A program made the translations under genes and the position numbers. The notes beneath the pieces are model-generated. The model did not search any database, had not been told where the DNA came from, and saw only the letters and a program-made list of their open reading frames with translations. From assembly GCA_018434685.1 (NCBI GenBank), contig JAHDOV010000004.1, positions 124,001 to 188,000 on the forward strand: DNA of 64,000 nucleotides. The letters are read 5' to 3'. Below, in pieces: positions 48,821 through 57,280 of the stretch (its first letter is position 1; every line of letters begins with the position of its first letter). Source of the DNA: Deltaproteobacteria bacterium. Its GTDB lineage: Bacteria; Desulfobacterota; Desulfomonilia; UBA1062.

Positions 48821-49570
48821 ATGCAGGTAAAAAAAGTGCTTTCCATCCTCGATGCCATAGCCCCGTTTCACACGGCCGAACAGTGGGATAACGTGGGCCT
48901 CATGGTGGGCGACCCGGACCAGGAGATCAGCACAGTCGTGGTTGCCCTGGACCCCTCGTTTGAGGCAATCTCCTTTGCCAGAGATGCCGGCGCTGATTGC
49001 ATCATAACTCACCACCCCCTGTTTTTCGAGCCGATGAGATGTCTGAACCTGCAGGAGGGCACGGCAAAAAAGGTCTCCCTGCTCGTGAAAGCGGGCATCT
49101 CTCTTCTGAGCATGCATACGAACCTCGACCTGGCCCCCGGAGGGGTTGCCGATGTCCTTGCGAGGGAACTGGGTCTCGAGGATGTGCAGGCCCACGGGAT
49201 GTTGCGCACGGGGACGGTGCGCGGAGACCTGGCCCTTTCTGCCTGGACCGGGACGCTGCCGTTCACGAACATCCGCCTCTGCGATGCGAAAAGGGCTGTT
49301 CATCATGTCTGTGCCTGCCCCGGCAGCGGCATGTCCTCGTGGCGGGAGGCTTTGGAGATGGGGTGTGATACCTTCGTGACAGGGGATGTCCGGTACCATG
49401 CTGCCCTGGACGCGATCGAGGCGGGCATGAATGTCATAGACCTCGGCCACTACGGGACCGAGAAGATCATAGTAAAACCGTTTATGGAGAAGCTGCACAA
49501 CGAACTCCAGGGAATGCAGGTCATCGCCTATGAGGGCGGGGACGTGTTTACGAGCATAGAAGGAGAGTGA
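48821..49570 (+). CDS. Nif3-like dinuclear metal-centre protein
   Basis: Family of hexameric metal proteins (YbgI/YqfO), often annotated as GTP cyclohydrolase I type 2, function uncertain. 249 residues with AEQWDNVGLMVG, the metal motif ITHHPLFF, and a C-terminal VTGDVRYHAALDA. ATG 48821 matches the family start; GTG 48812 is possible. No ribosome-binding sequence lies upstream because the tRNA terminator fills the space. It runs with the zinc-ribbon gene four bases downstream, a pair common in deltaproteobacteria. Confidence 0.88.
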   Translation: MQVKKVLSILDAIAPFHTAEQWDNVGLMVGDPDQEISTVVVALDPSFEAISFARDAGADCIITHHPLFFEPMRCLNLQEGTAKKVSLLVKAGISLLSMHTNLDLAPGGVADVLARELGLEDVQAHGMLRTGTVRGDLALSAWTGTLPFTNIRLCDAKRAVHHVCACPGSGMSSWREALEMGCDTFVTGDVRYHAALDAIEAGMNVIDLGHYGTEKIIVKPFMEKLHNELQGMQVIAYEGGDVFTSIEGE

Positions 49571-49573
49571 AGA

Positions 49574-50293
49574 TTGAAGGAATTATTAGCGGATTTGGTC
49601 GCCTTGCAGAATGTAGAGATCGAGATGTTCAAGGCGGAAGAAGGTCTCAGGGAAATACCCAAAGGGGTTGAAGAGATAGAGAGCATTATTCGTGCCCGGA
49701 AGAGCTCCCTGGATGCAATAGACGAAGAGATAGCAGCCTATGAGGAGCGGAAGGCCCCGCTGGAGGCCGAACTGAATGAGAATCAGACGATTCTCGATGC
49801 GACTGATGCCCGGATAAAGAGAATCAAGACGAACAAGGAGTATCTCGCCCTTCAACGGGAAATGGATCTTGCCAAGAAGCGAAAGGCGGATATCGAGGAG
49901 CAGCTCCTGTCGATCATGGACAAGATAGAAAAAAAGAATGTCGATAAGGAGCGGATACAGAAATCCTTTGAATCGGACAGGGTGATCCTCGATGACAAAA
50001 AGGAGAAGCTTCTTGCCCAGATCAGGGAACTCGAAGCGGTGCTCGACGGGTACAAGGGGCAGGACGAGCTTCTGCGCAAGGGCGTGGACCCCTCGCTCCT
50101 TTCAAAGTATGACCGGATCAAGCACAGCAAGAAGGGGCTGGCCGTGGTGGAATGCATCGACGGCGTGTGCATGGGATGTCACATGCATGTCCCGCCCCAG
50201 CTCTTTAACGATCTCGTCAGGGCCGACAAACTGATCACGTGCCCCACCTGCCAGCGCATTATCTATGTTCAGACTCAAGCGCCCGGGGAATAA
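49574..50293 (+). CDS. Coiled-coil protein with C-terminal C4 zinc ribbon
   Basis: 239 residues: a long coiled coil (about 1-180, heavy in E, K and R) followed by a zinc ribbon with CxxCH near 198-202 (GVCMGCHMHVP) and CPTCQ near 223. The family (COG1579) is thought to act in translation or nucleic-acid handling, but no function is fixed. TTG start at 49574, supported by GGAGAGTGAAG; the upstream gene ends three bases before. Confidence 0.85.
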   Translation: MKELLADLVALQNVEIEMFKAEEGLREIPKGVEEIESIIRARKSSLDAIDEEIAAYEERKAPLEAELNENQTILDATDARIKRIKTNKEYLALQREMDLAKKRKADIEEQLLSIMDKIEKKNVDKERIQKSFESDRVILDDKKEKLLAQIRELEAVLDGYKGQDELLRKGVDPSLLSKYDRIKHSKKGLAVVECIDGVCMGCHMHVPPQLFNDLVRADKLITCPTCQRIIYVQTQAPGE

Positions 50294-50649
50294 CGGCACG
50301 TAATTTTAAGAGAAGGAAGAATCCATCGTGCGGTGAGGCAGGAGGACATCGGGATGTAGAGCGATATTCCCCCTGGTGAGTCTCTTCAAGAAACCCCCAA
50401 CCTCTTGAGGTTGCTGAGGAAATTCAAGGACGGTGCAGCGCTGCCAGGTGCCCCGGGCATGGCATAAACCGGGACCACCATGCGTAGATGGCATTTGTGC
50501 AATTTTTTACTAAAGTATTTTAAAAAGATTCCGTAAAGGTAGCAATGAATGCAGGTGTAACAGGAATGAATATTATACGACAGAATCATGGCGGCTTAAT
50601 AAATACCTTGTTAAGCGAATCATAATACCTACTAAGGAGGATTTAGGCA
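50294..50649. other. Intergenic stretch with paired RNA-like structures before the pilin gene
   Basis: No gene-like ORF is seen in these 356 bases. The plus strand holds a tetraloop-type hairpin CAACCT-CTTG-AGGTTG (50398-50413). Further on are two mutually exclusive pairings: GGTG/CACC with CCCGG/CCGGG (50447-50479), or GCATGG/CCATGC (50457-50483). A T-rich run at 50501-50508 follows. AT-rich DNA then leads to the pilin ribosome site AAGGAGG. A leader RNA or small RNA is possible; no known riboswitch class was matched and no sigma-54 site was found. Confidence 0.4.
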
Positions 50650-51123
50650 ATGGTACGATCTGACAAAAAAGGTTTTACGTTAATCGAGTTGATGATCGTT
50701 GTGGCGATCATCGGTATCCTGGCGGCAGTGGCAATCCCGGCATACTCAGGGTATACCAAGAGGGCTCGTCTGAGCGAGGTTACAAATGCAATGGGAGCTG
50801 TCGGTAATGCCGCTATAGAAGTATTCCAGGCTCAGGGTGCAATGCCTGCGGCAATGGGCAACTTGGCAGCCATAACAGACTCCTTGGGTGTTTCAATCCC
50901 GCAAAGTTATGTGGCGGGTGCAACGTTTGCACCAGTGGATGGCGACGCTGATGGTATTAATGAACAGGGATTGGTTACTGTTACAATTGATGCCAACGAT
51001 CTTGATCTGGCAAACGATGGTGCGGACAAGACAATCTCTATCTTGGTTGAACAGGGTACAAAAGGACGGTGGAATGTTAATGGCACAGACACTGCTCCTG
51101 TGAATTATATCCCGAAGAATTAA
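50650..51123 (+). CDS. Type IV pilin, PilA family
   Basis: 157 residues: leader MVRSDKKG cut before Phe (G8/F9), with Glu5 of the mature protein (FTLIE), a hydrophobic N-terminal helix (about 9-30), and a globular part. No cysteine pair, so it lacks the disulfide loop of Pseudomonas or Neisseria pilins. The length exceeds the short electrically conductive Geobacter pilins. Residues 97-105 (DGDADGINE) resemble a calcium-loop motif. Strong AAGGAGG ribosome site nine bases ahead. The gene stands alone; pilus machinery is not in the window. Confidence 0.93.
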   Translation: MVRSDKKGFTLIELMIVVAIIGILAAVAIPAYSGYTKRARLSEVTNAMGAVGNAAIEVFQAQGAMPAAMGNLAAITDSLGVSIPQSYVAGATFAPVDGDADGINEQGLVTVTIDANDLDLANDGADKTISILVEQGTKGRWNVNGTDTAPVNYIPKN

Positions 51124-51146
51124 TTTGTGAGGTAAAAACAATATTG

Positions 51147-51175
51147 AAAGCCCGGCTTCGTGCCGGGCTTTTTTT
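51147..51175 (+). terminator. Terminator of the pilin gene
   Basis: A 10-bp stem (AAAGCCCGGC, loop TTCGT, GCCGGGCTTT) followed by a T run, 24 bases past the stop. Confidence 0.92.
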
Positions 51176-51275
51176 ATGTATGGTGAAGAATTGCCCGTAT
51201 CCAGTATAGTGGAACGGTCTGTTGAAACAAGCTGCCTACCTGTGATAAAGAATGCTCATGGAATAGGACAGTTCT

Positions 51276-52136
51276 ATGCCTAGAGAAACAGATTCTACGG
51301 GCAAGAGCTTTGATCTAACAGTTTTGCCAAATGAAAACATGAAAATTTTTCAGGATCTCGTTTATCGTTACCTTACCGTCCATGGAAGAAGCTTCCCTTG
51401 GCGGAACACATTCGATCCTTACCGCATTCTCGTCTCCGAGATCATGCTTCAACAGACGCAGACCTCCCGGGTGACGGGAAAGTACGAGCGGTTCATTGAG
51501 GCCTTTCCGGACTTTGCTAGCCTTACCCATGCGGAGCTGAATGACGTCCTGGCCCTCTGGCAGGGGCTCGGGTACAACCGGCGGGCCCTCGCCCTGAAAA
51601 AGCTCGCAGAGATCGTGGTGAGGGACTATGGCGGCGAACTCCCGGATTCCTTAGGAGCGCTCACGGCCCTGCCGGGGATCGGCAAGGCCACGGCCGGCTC
51701 GATCCTCGCCTTTGCCTTCAATAAACCGATACCATTTATCGAGACGAACATCAGACGGGTCTTCATCCACTTCTTTTTTCAGGATCGCCGTGGCATAACC
51801 GACAGCGAGATCCTGCCGCTGGTGGAGAAGACCCTCGATAAGGAGAATCCCCGGCAGTGGTACTATGCCCTCATGGACTACGGGGCCATGCTTGCAGGAC
51901 ACGTTCCCAACCCGAACCGGAAGAGCGCGCACTACACCCGGCAGTCCCGGTTCGAGGGCTCCGAGCGGCAGATACGGGGCATGATTCTCAAGGCACTGAT
52001 TGCCAACGGCCCCCTGAGCGAAAAGGCCCTCATAAAAAGGCTCGGGGTGGATGCTGGCAGGGTGGAGAAAAACCTTGCAGAACTGGAGAAAGAGGGCTTT
52101 CTTGTGCGAACTGATAATATAATCAGGATCTCCTAG
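51276..52136 (+). CDS. Cysteine-free MutY-like adenine DNA glycosylase
   Basis: HhH-GPD base-excision glycosylase related to MutY, which removes A opposite 8-oxoguanine. 286 residues: WRNTFDPYR, the catalytic-Glu motif SEIMLQQTQ (E55), a helix-hairpin-helix ALPGIGKATA (131-140), and IETNIRRVFIH, where the MutY Asp138 position is Glu (E156). The chain contains no cysteine at all, so the four-cysteine iron-sulfur cluster of MutY is gone. The C-terminus is a winged-helix-like tail rather than the NUDIX-like domain that checks 8-oxoguanine. Such cluster-less members are known, but their substrates are less certain. Confidence 0.82.
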   Translation: MPRETDSTGKSFDLTVLPNENMKIFQDLVYRYLTVHGRSFPWRNTFDPYRILVSEIMLQQTQTSRVTGKYERFIEAFPDFASLTHAELNDVLALWQGLGYNRRALALKKLAEIVVRDYGGELPDSLGALTALPGIGKATAGSILAFAFNKPIPFIETNIRRVFIHFFFQDRRGITDSEILPLVEKTLDKENPRQWYYALMDYGAMLAGHVPNPNRKSAHYTRQSRFEGSERQIRGMILKALIANGPLSEKALIKRLGVDAGRVEKNLAELEKEGFLVRTDNIIRIS

Positions 52137-52159
52137 AACTTAGGGTACATCCGCGCCGA

Positions 52160-52741
52160 TTATTCCATCGGAACAGGTGCAACCGCCTGCTCGAGCTCTG
52201 TCCAGAAGCGCCTTCTCCTCTCCGAAGCGGGTTCGGACATGGCAGGCAGCTCCAGGAAGGGGACCTGGATACCGTCTCTGCCCAGTTCTTCGGTCAGGAT
52301 TTCCGCCATGATTCCCATGAGAATCGGATCTTCCGGTGATGGCTTGTCTTCGGGGTTGGGCGACTCGGTCCCGTAGCGGTTCACCTTGTGCCTGCCCCAG
52401 TGGATGCCGCAGGTGGGGCTGTTCTCCAGGCCGATGAAGCAGCACAGGCGGTACCGGTTCTTGATGAATTCGCGCACCATGAGCATGGGCACCTTGAGGA
52501 GTTCCTTGCAGTGGTCCCTGAAAAAGATGTTGTCGTACTGCTGGCGGCCCTGCGGGTTCCTCATCAGTCCCATGGCCGTGGTCTCGGGGCAGGGGTACTG
52601 GATGACGCCGACGTTTTTCCTCAGGAGGTAGTCCATCACCTCGAGCGACAGGGGGAAATTCTGCCCGAGGATGTGCACCCGGCAGTAGGGGTTTACCAGG
52701 CACTGGCAGATGAGGATGATCCTTCGGTCTTTTTTACTCAT
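52160..52741 (-). CDS. TudS/DUF523-like iron-sulfur protein
   Basis: 193 residues with the three cysteine motifs of the DUF523/TudS group: CLVNPYCR (C14, C20), YPCPE (C51) and SPTCG (C111). In TudS these Cys bind a [4Fe-4S] cluster that removes sulfur from thiouracil. Other cysteines (C12, C78, C100, C101) are extra. The gene is convergent with the MutY-like gene and divergent from the transporter. Substrate is inferred only. Confidence 0.7.
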   Translation of the reverse strand: MSKKDRRIILICQCLVNPYCRVHILGQNFPLSLEVMDYLLRKNVGVIQYPCPETTAMGLMRNPQGRQQYDNIFFRDHCKELLKVPMLMVREFIKNRYRLCCFIGLENSPTCGIHWGRHKVNRYGTESPNPEDKPSPEDPILMGIMAEILTEELGRDGIQVPFLELPAMSEPASERRRRFWTELEQAVAPVPME

Positions 52742-52872
52742 TGCTTCTGACCCCCTTGCCCTATAAGTATAAGATTGGAGTGCATGAAAACAAGACCGTC
52801 AATGACCTGAAGAGGTGGAGATGTCTGGTAGCAAGGCCGATATCATAAGTGCCCGGTGCAGGGGATAGGACC

Positions 52873-53733
52873 GTGAAGACCTGGTATGTGCTTGCCATCG
52901 TCGCCCTGGTGCTCTTCGGGGTGGAACGCTTCCTGTACAAGGTCTCGGCCGCGCGCAGGTGTAATACCGCATGGACGACCTTGTCGTTCATGTCAACGGT
53001 GGCTCTCATCAGTACGAGCCTGTTTTTTCTCACCGATCAACACATCCCCGACCTGCGGTACCTCTTCGTTGTCGCCCTGATAAACAGCGGCTCCTTTTTC
53101 CTGGGAACAATAAGCCAGATAGAGGCCTTGAAATATGTGCCGACAAACATCGCCTACCCCATCATCAGGCTCAATACCGTGCTGGTGGTGATCTCTTCGG
53201 TGCTGTACTTCAAGGATCAGCTGAGCCCAATGCAGATCATCGGCATAATCCTGGGCCTTGGAGTGATCTCCTGGATGACGTCTCAGAGCTATGGCGGGCA
53301 GTCCTCACGGCGGCAGGTAACCAAGGGGCTCACGTTCGTGGGGGTTGCCCTGATCACGGGCGCCGTTGCCGCCATCTCGAGCAAGTTCGCCGCGGTCAAC
53401 ACCAATACCCTGGGGTTCATTGCGCTGTCCTATATCATGGGTGCTGGATTCTCCCTGATGGCACGGAAAGGACTCAGCACGGAAACGGTCAATCCGAACC
53501 AGAGAGATGCCGTTATCATCGGGGTGTGCATGGGGCTCGTCAATATCGCGGGATTCTATACCTTCCTCAAGGCCCTTTCTCTCGGGCCCCTGTCGATCAT
53601 CATCTCGATCGTCGGCATGCACTTCATCGTGGCCATTGCCCTGACCGCACTGGTCTACAAGGAGAAGATCACGGCCCGGCGTTTTGTGGGGATTGTCCTG
53701 ACCATAGTATCGATTATCCTCATGAGATCCTGA
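52873..53733 (+). CDS. EamA/DMT family transporter
   Basis: About 286 residues with roughly ten hydrophobic segments in two repeats, the drug/metabolite exporter pattern; for example WYVLAIVALVLFGVERFLY at the N-terminus and IVGIVLTIVSIIL at the end. The GTG at 52873 follows AGGGGATAGGACC; the earlier GTG at 52849 is possible. Substrate cannot be inferred. No operon partner. Confidence 0.85.
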   Translation: MKTWYVLAIVALVLFGVERFLYKVSAARRCNTAWTTLSFMSTVALISTSLFFLTDQHIPDLRYLFVVALINSGSFFLGTISQIEALKYVPTNIAYPIIRLNTVLVVISSVLYFKDQLSPMQIIGIILGLGVISWMTSQSYGGQSSRRQVTKGLTFVGVALITGAVAAISSKFAAVNTNTLGFIALSYIMGAGFSLMARKGLSTETVNPNQRDAVIIGVCMGLVNIAGFYTFLKALSLGPLSIIISIVGMHFIVAIALTALVYKEKITARRFVGIVLTIVSIILMRS

Positions 53734-53864
53734 GATCACAAGGGAATGCTCAAGAGGGGACCCCTATGTGTGCGCAGGAACCGGCAGGACATGAACGATT
53801 CGTAAAAAGCTTGATCGTGAAGAAGGCGCTGCGGGAAGCCACCAGAGGTGCGTCTTGCATCGAA

Positions 53865-53937
53865 TGCCCCCGGCAGGAATCGAACCTGCGACACCAGGAT
53901 TAGGAATCCTGTGCTCTATCCCCTGAGCTACGAGGGC
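53865..53937 (-). tRNA. tRNA-Arg (CCT)
   Basis: Minus-strand cloverleaf of 73 bases: acceptor GCCCTCG/CGGGGGC with one G-U, anticodon stem CAGGA/TCCTG around TTCCTAA (anticodon CCT), T-arm GCAGG-TTCGATT-CCTGC, discriminator A, CCA not encoded. Decodes AGG. Confidence 0.93.
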
Positions 53938-53946
53938 ATGCGGGTT

Positions 53947-53975
53947 TAATTAATCTGTGCATGGGCCTTAGTCAA
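53947..53975 (-). promoter_or_regulatory. Promoter of tRNA-Arg
   Basis: Minus-strand TTGACT (53970-53975) with a 17-base spacer to TAATTA (53947-53952), nine bases before the tRNA 5' end. The -10 is weak, but position and -35 resemble the other two tRNA promoters. Confidence 0.5.
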
Positions 53976-54172
53976 GGAGAAAATGCCCGATGGTGTGCAG
54001 GGAGAAGATTTGGCTGATGAATATACAAGGGGAGTGGATAAGGGTTCGGGATGGTCGTTTCAACGCTCTGATTTATCGAAAACTTTTGCACAGTCAGCGG
54101 AGTAGCGCTGAAGCTTTTGAGCGGCTAATTTCCTTGTATAAGCATCCCCGTTGAGGTATACCCTCCAGTGCT

Positions 54173-55408
54173 ATGAAAATCCCAGAGATACTCGCACCTG
54201 CAGGAAACATGGAAGCCCTCCAGACAGCCTGTCTCTACGGTGCAGATGCCGTCTACCTCGGCGTGAAGGGCGAGACGAATCTCAGGGCAGGGGCACGCAA
54301 CTTTTCCCTCGAGGAACTGGGGCAGGCGGTGAGCCTTGCTCATGCCTCCGGGGTCAGGGTCTACTTCACTCTCAACACCTATGCACACGACAGCCAGATG
54401 GAACTCCTTGCCGAAATCATTCTCACCGTACATGCTTTTGGAGTCGATGCGATTATCGTTTCCGATATCGGGGTATTGAGCCTGATCAGGGAACTGGCCC
54501 CGGATATGCCCGTTCACCTGAGCACCCAGGCCAATACGGTCAACAGCCGTGCCGTTCAGGCGTGGGCAAAACTCGGTGTTACCCGGGTGATCCTTGCCCG
54601 GGAACTGTCCCATGGAGAGATTGCCCGTATCCGGGAAAACACCACCACGGAGCTCGAGATCTTTGTGCACGGCAGCGTCTGCATATCCATATCCGGGAGG
54701 TGCCTCATCAGCAACTATCTCTGCGGCAGGGATGCGAACCAGGGGGCATGTACCCAGCCGTGCAGGTGGGATTATGCCCTGGTGGAGAGGACGCGGCCGG
54801 GAGAATACATGCCGGTTGTGGAGGAGGACGGCAACTCGTACCTCTACAACTCGCGCGACCTGTGCCTGCTGCCGGTAATGGATACGGTCATGGGCCTCGG
54901 GGCCAACGGGCTCAAGATCGAGGGAAGGAACAAGACTGCGCTGTACATAGCCACCGCCGTGTGGGTCTACAGGCAGGCACGCGATGCATACCTGCAGGAC
55001 CCGCAGGGCTTCCGGGTCCAGCCCGTGTGGATGGATGAGATCGGAAAGATCAGCAACAGGGGATACTTTACCGGATTCTTCACGGGCAAGCCCGGACACG
55101 AAGGCATCGACTATACGTTCAGGGGGTACATCCAGAGCCACCACCTTGCCGCCAAGGTGATCGGTGTGAAGGACGGCATGACCGTCCTGGAAGCGAGGAA
55201 CCCGCTCATAGAAGGCATGGAGCTCGAATGGCTTTCCTCGAAGGGCCTCAGGCAGAGATTTCCGCTGAGAGATGCTGCCATAGGGGCCGAGCGCCGGACG
55301 CACATCAGGCCAAACGAGATATTCGAGATGAAGACCCCCTTTGTCCCGAGAGTAGGTGAGCTTATCCGGAAACCCTTCAGCGAGGGGGACAAGGTGGTCA
55401 GCAGGTAA
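54173..55408 (+). CDS. U32 family peptidase / TrhP-like tRNA hydroxylation protein
   Basis: 411 residues; LAPAGNMEAL and a central cysteine array (C170, C177, C184, C193, C197) with the typical HGSVCISISGRC and GACTQPCRW motifs. This pattern matches the YegQ/TrhP branch, which works with prephenate in making 5-hydroxyuridine at tRNA wobble positions, and less the UbiU/V branch. The C-terminal 130 residues form a beta-rich domain. It is six bases from the helicase gene. Confidence 0.85.
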   Translation: MKIPEILAPAGNMEALQTACLYGADAVYLGVKGETNLRAGARNFSLEELGQAVSLAHASGVRVYFTLNTYAHDSQMELLAEIILTVHAFGVDAIIVSDIGVLSLIRELAPDMPVHLSTQANTVNSRAVQAWAKLGVTRVILARELSHGEIARIRENTTTELEIFVHGSVCISISGRCLISNYLCGRDANQGACTQPCRWDYALVERTRPGEYMPVVEEDGNSYLYNSRDLCLLPVMDTVMGLGANGLKIEGRNKTALYIATAVWVYRQARDAYLQDPQGFRVQPVWMDEIGKISNRGYFTGFFTGKPGHEGIDYTFRGYIQSHHLAAKVIGVKDGMTVLEARNPLIEGMELEWLSSKGLRQRFPLRDAAIGAERRTHIRPNEIFEMKTPFVPRVGELIRKPFSEGDKVVSR

Positions 55409-55414
55409 TTTACT

Positions 55415-57280
55415 ATGACAGAGAAGATACTCGAGGGACTGAACCCTGAACAGAAAAGGGCGGTCGAGCACACCCGCGGGCCGATTCTGGTGTTTGCCGG
55501 GGCAGGCTCGGGCAAAACCCGGGTCATTGTCCACCGCGTGGCGAATCTGATCCACCAGGGTGTTCTCCCCTCGACGATCCTGTGCCTCACCTTCACCAAC
55601 AAGGCGGCTGCCGAACTGAAACAGCGCCTGCAGCGTATTGCCGGCAGGGACGATGTCAATGTGTGGGCAGGGACATTCCACGCCTTCGGGGCACGCTTTC
55701 TGCGCCACGAGGCGCAGCTGATCGGATATCCTAGGTCGTTCATCATTTACGACGAGGCAGACCAGCGCTCGCTCATCTCCAAGTGCATCAGGGAACTCGG
55801 CATCGAATATGAGCGGGGCATGGATTCGACGGTTGCCTGGCTGTACAATATGAGCAGGGACACGATGCGCGCCGTGGAGGACATCTCCTTTGATCTGAGC
55901 TTTGACCCTGCCCCGGTTATCGCCCTGTATGAAAAGAGGAAAAAGGAATTCGGCGTGTTCGATTTCGGCGACCTGCTCTGGGTTCCCTGCAGGATGCTCA
56001 ACACCATGCCGGGACTGAGGGAAAAGTATCGCTCCATGTTCCGCTACATCCTGGTGGACGAGTACCAGGACACCAATGCGTCACAGTATTCATTCCTCAT
56101 GAATCTCGTCGGTCCCGAAAAGAATATCTGCGTCGTGGGCGACGATGACCAGTCCATCTACGGGTGGCGGGGAGCGGACATCGGAAACATCCTGAGGTTC
56201 AAGGACGATTTTCCAGACGCATGCGTCATCACCCTCGAACAGAACTACCGCTCCCCCGAAGGCATCCTCAATGCAGCGGCATCGCTCATCGCCAAGAACC
56301 AGTACCGTGCCCCCAAGAGATTGCGGTCCATGATGGGCAAGGGCAAGGATGTCAGCATTATCGAATTTCCCGATGACGACCGGGAGGCCATCAATATCGC
56401 CTATACCATAACGAATCTCATCAGTTCGGGAGTAAGCCCCCTCGATATCGGGGTGTTTTACCGGGTAAACGCCCTGTCGCGCGTGCTCGAAGAGGCCTTC
56501 GTCAAGAGGAGGATTCCCTACGCGGTTTACGGCGGGATGAGGTTTTATGAACGCCGGGAGATCAAGGACCTTCTCGCATACCTGCGCATTATCGCCAATC
56601 CCGCAGATGAAGAGGCGCTTGCCAGGATCATCAATACCCCGGCGCGCGGTATCGGGGCAAAGACCCTTGCCACCCTGGTCAGCTTCGCCAGGGGCAGGGG
56701 GATGCCCACGGTAAATGCCCTCGAAGAGGCTCTCTCCGGCAATATCGTGAAAGGGGCCGGCCGCAGGGGGGTGGAGCAGTTTGTCTCCCTTGTCCTCGAT
56801 ATCAGATCATATGCCGACAGCATGGAGGTCTCGGAGCTCCTGAGTGCCATCATGGAGGCCTCGGGTCTGAACCGGTCGCTCAAGGCCGAGATCGACGGGG
56901 AAGACCGGCTTACCAACGTGCGGGAACTCATTGCCAGCGCGCAGGGGCAGCGGAATCTCACCGAGTATCTCGAGGAAAAGGCACTCATGAGCGCCATGGA
57001 CTTTGACGGCGGGGACAAGGTCAGTGTCATGACCCTGCACATGTCAAAGGGTCTCGAATTCGACTATGTCTTTATCCTCGGGCTCGAGGAGGGGATCCTG
57101 CCCCACTCGCGTTCCATGGAGACCATGCTGGATATCGAAGAAGAGCGGCGGCTGCTCTATGTGGGGATCACGCGAGCGCGCAAGCAGGTCACGCTCTCAT
57201 GGTCACGGGTGAGGACGCTCTACGGCAGGGAAATCTACCAGATCCCCTCAGGATTCCTCTCGGAGATCGAGGACCGTTAA
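55415..57280 (+). CDS. UvrD/PcrA-type superfamily 1 DNA helicase
   Basis: 3'-5' helicase for repair and clearing of protein-DNA blocks. Walker A AGAGSGKT (28-35), Walker B with DEYQDTN near 214, GDDDQSIYGWRGA, QNYRSPEGIL and a C-terminal VMTLHMSKGLEFDYVF and GITRARKQ. 621 residues, about 100 short of PcrA, because the tail after motif VI is brief. The exact subfamily (PcrA, Rep or UvrD) is not settled. The stop shares a TTAA palindrome with the convergent lemA. Confidence 0.93.
   Translation: MTEKILEGLNPEQKRAVEHTRGPILVFAGAGSGKTRVIVHRVANLIHQGVLPSTILCLTFTNKAAAELKQRLQRIAGRDDVNVWAGTFHAFGARFLRHEAQLIGYPRSFIIYDEADQRSLISKCIRELGIEYERGMDSTVAWLYNMSRDTMRAVEDISFDLSFDPAPVIALYEKRKKEFGVFDFGDLLWVPCRMLNTMPGLREKYRSMFRYILVDEYQDTNASQYSFLMNLVGPEKNICVVGDDDQSIYGWRGADIGNILRFKDDFPDACVITLEQNYRSPEGILNAAASLIAKNQYRAPKRLRSMMGKGKDVSIIEFPDDDREAINIAYTITNLISSGVSPLDIGVFYRVNALSRVLEEAFVKRRIPYAVYGGMRFYERREIKDLLAYLRIIANPADEEALARIINTPARGIGAKTLATLVSFARGRGMPTVNALEEALSGNIVKGAGRRGVEQFVSLVLDIRSYADSMEVSELLSAIMEASGLNRSLKAEIDGEDRLTNVRELIASAQGQRNLTEYLEEKALMSAMDFDGGDKVSVMTLHMSKGLEFDYVFILGLEEGILPHSRSMETMLDIEEERRLLYVGITRARKQVTLSWSRVRTLYGREIYQIPSGFLSEIEDR

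Noticed and set aside
50294-50500. RNase P RNA gene next to the zinc-ribbon gene
   Set aside because: GAGGAAA-like words occur, but the other conserved RNase P segments are missing in order and the region is too short.
50294-50649. Cyclic-di-GMP (GEMM) riboswitch or sigma-54 promoter before the pilin
   Set aside because: The conserved GEMM core and the TGGC-N10-GC spacing of sigma-54 sites were looked for and not found.
53766-53903. A 45-codon ORF after the EamA transporter
   Set aside because: Its last codons are antisense to tRNA-Arg, a common false ORF, and the rest shows no family resemblance.
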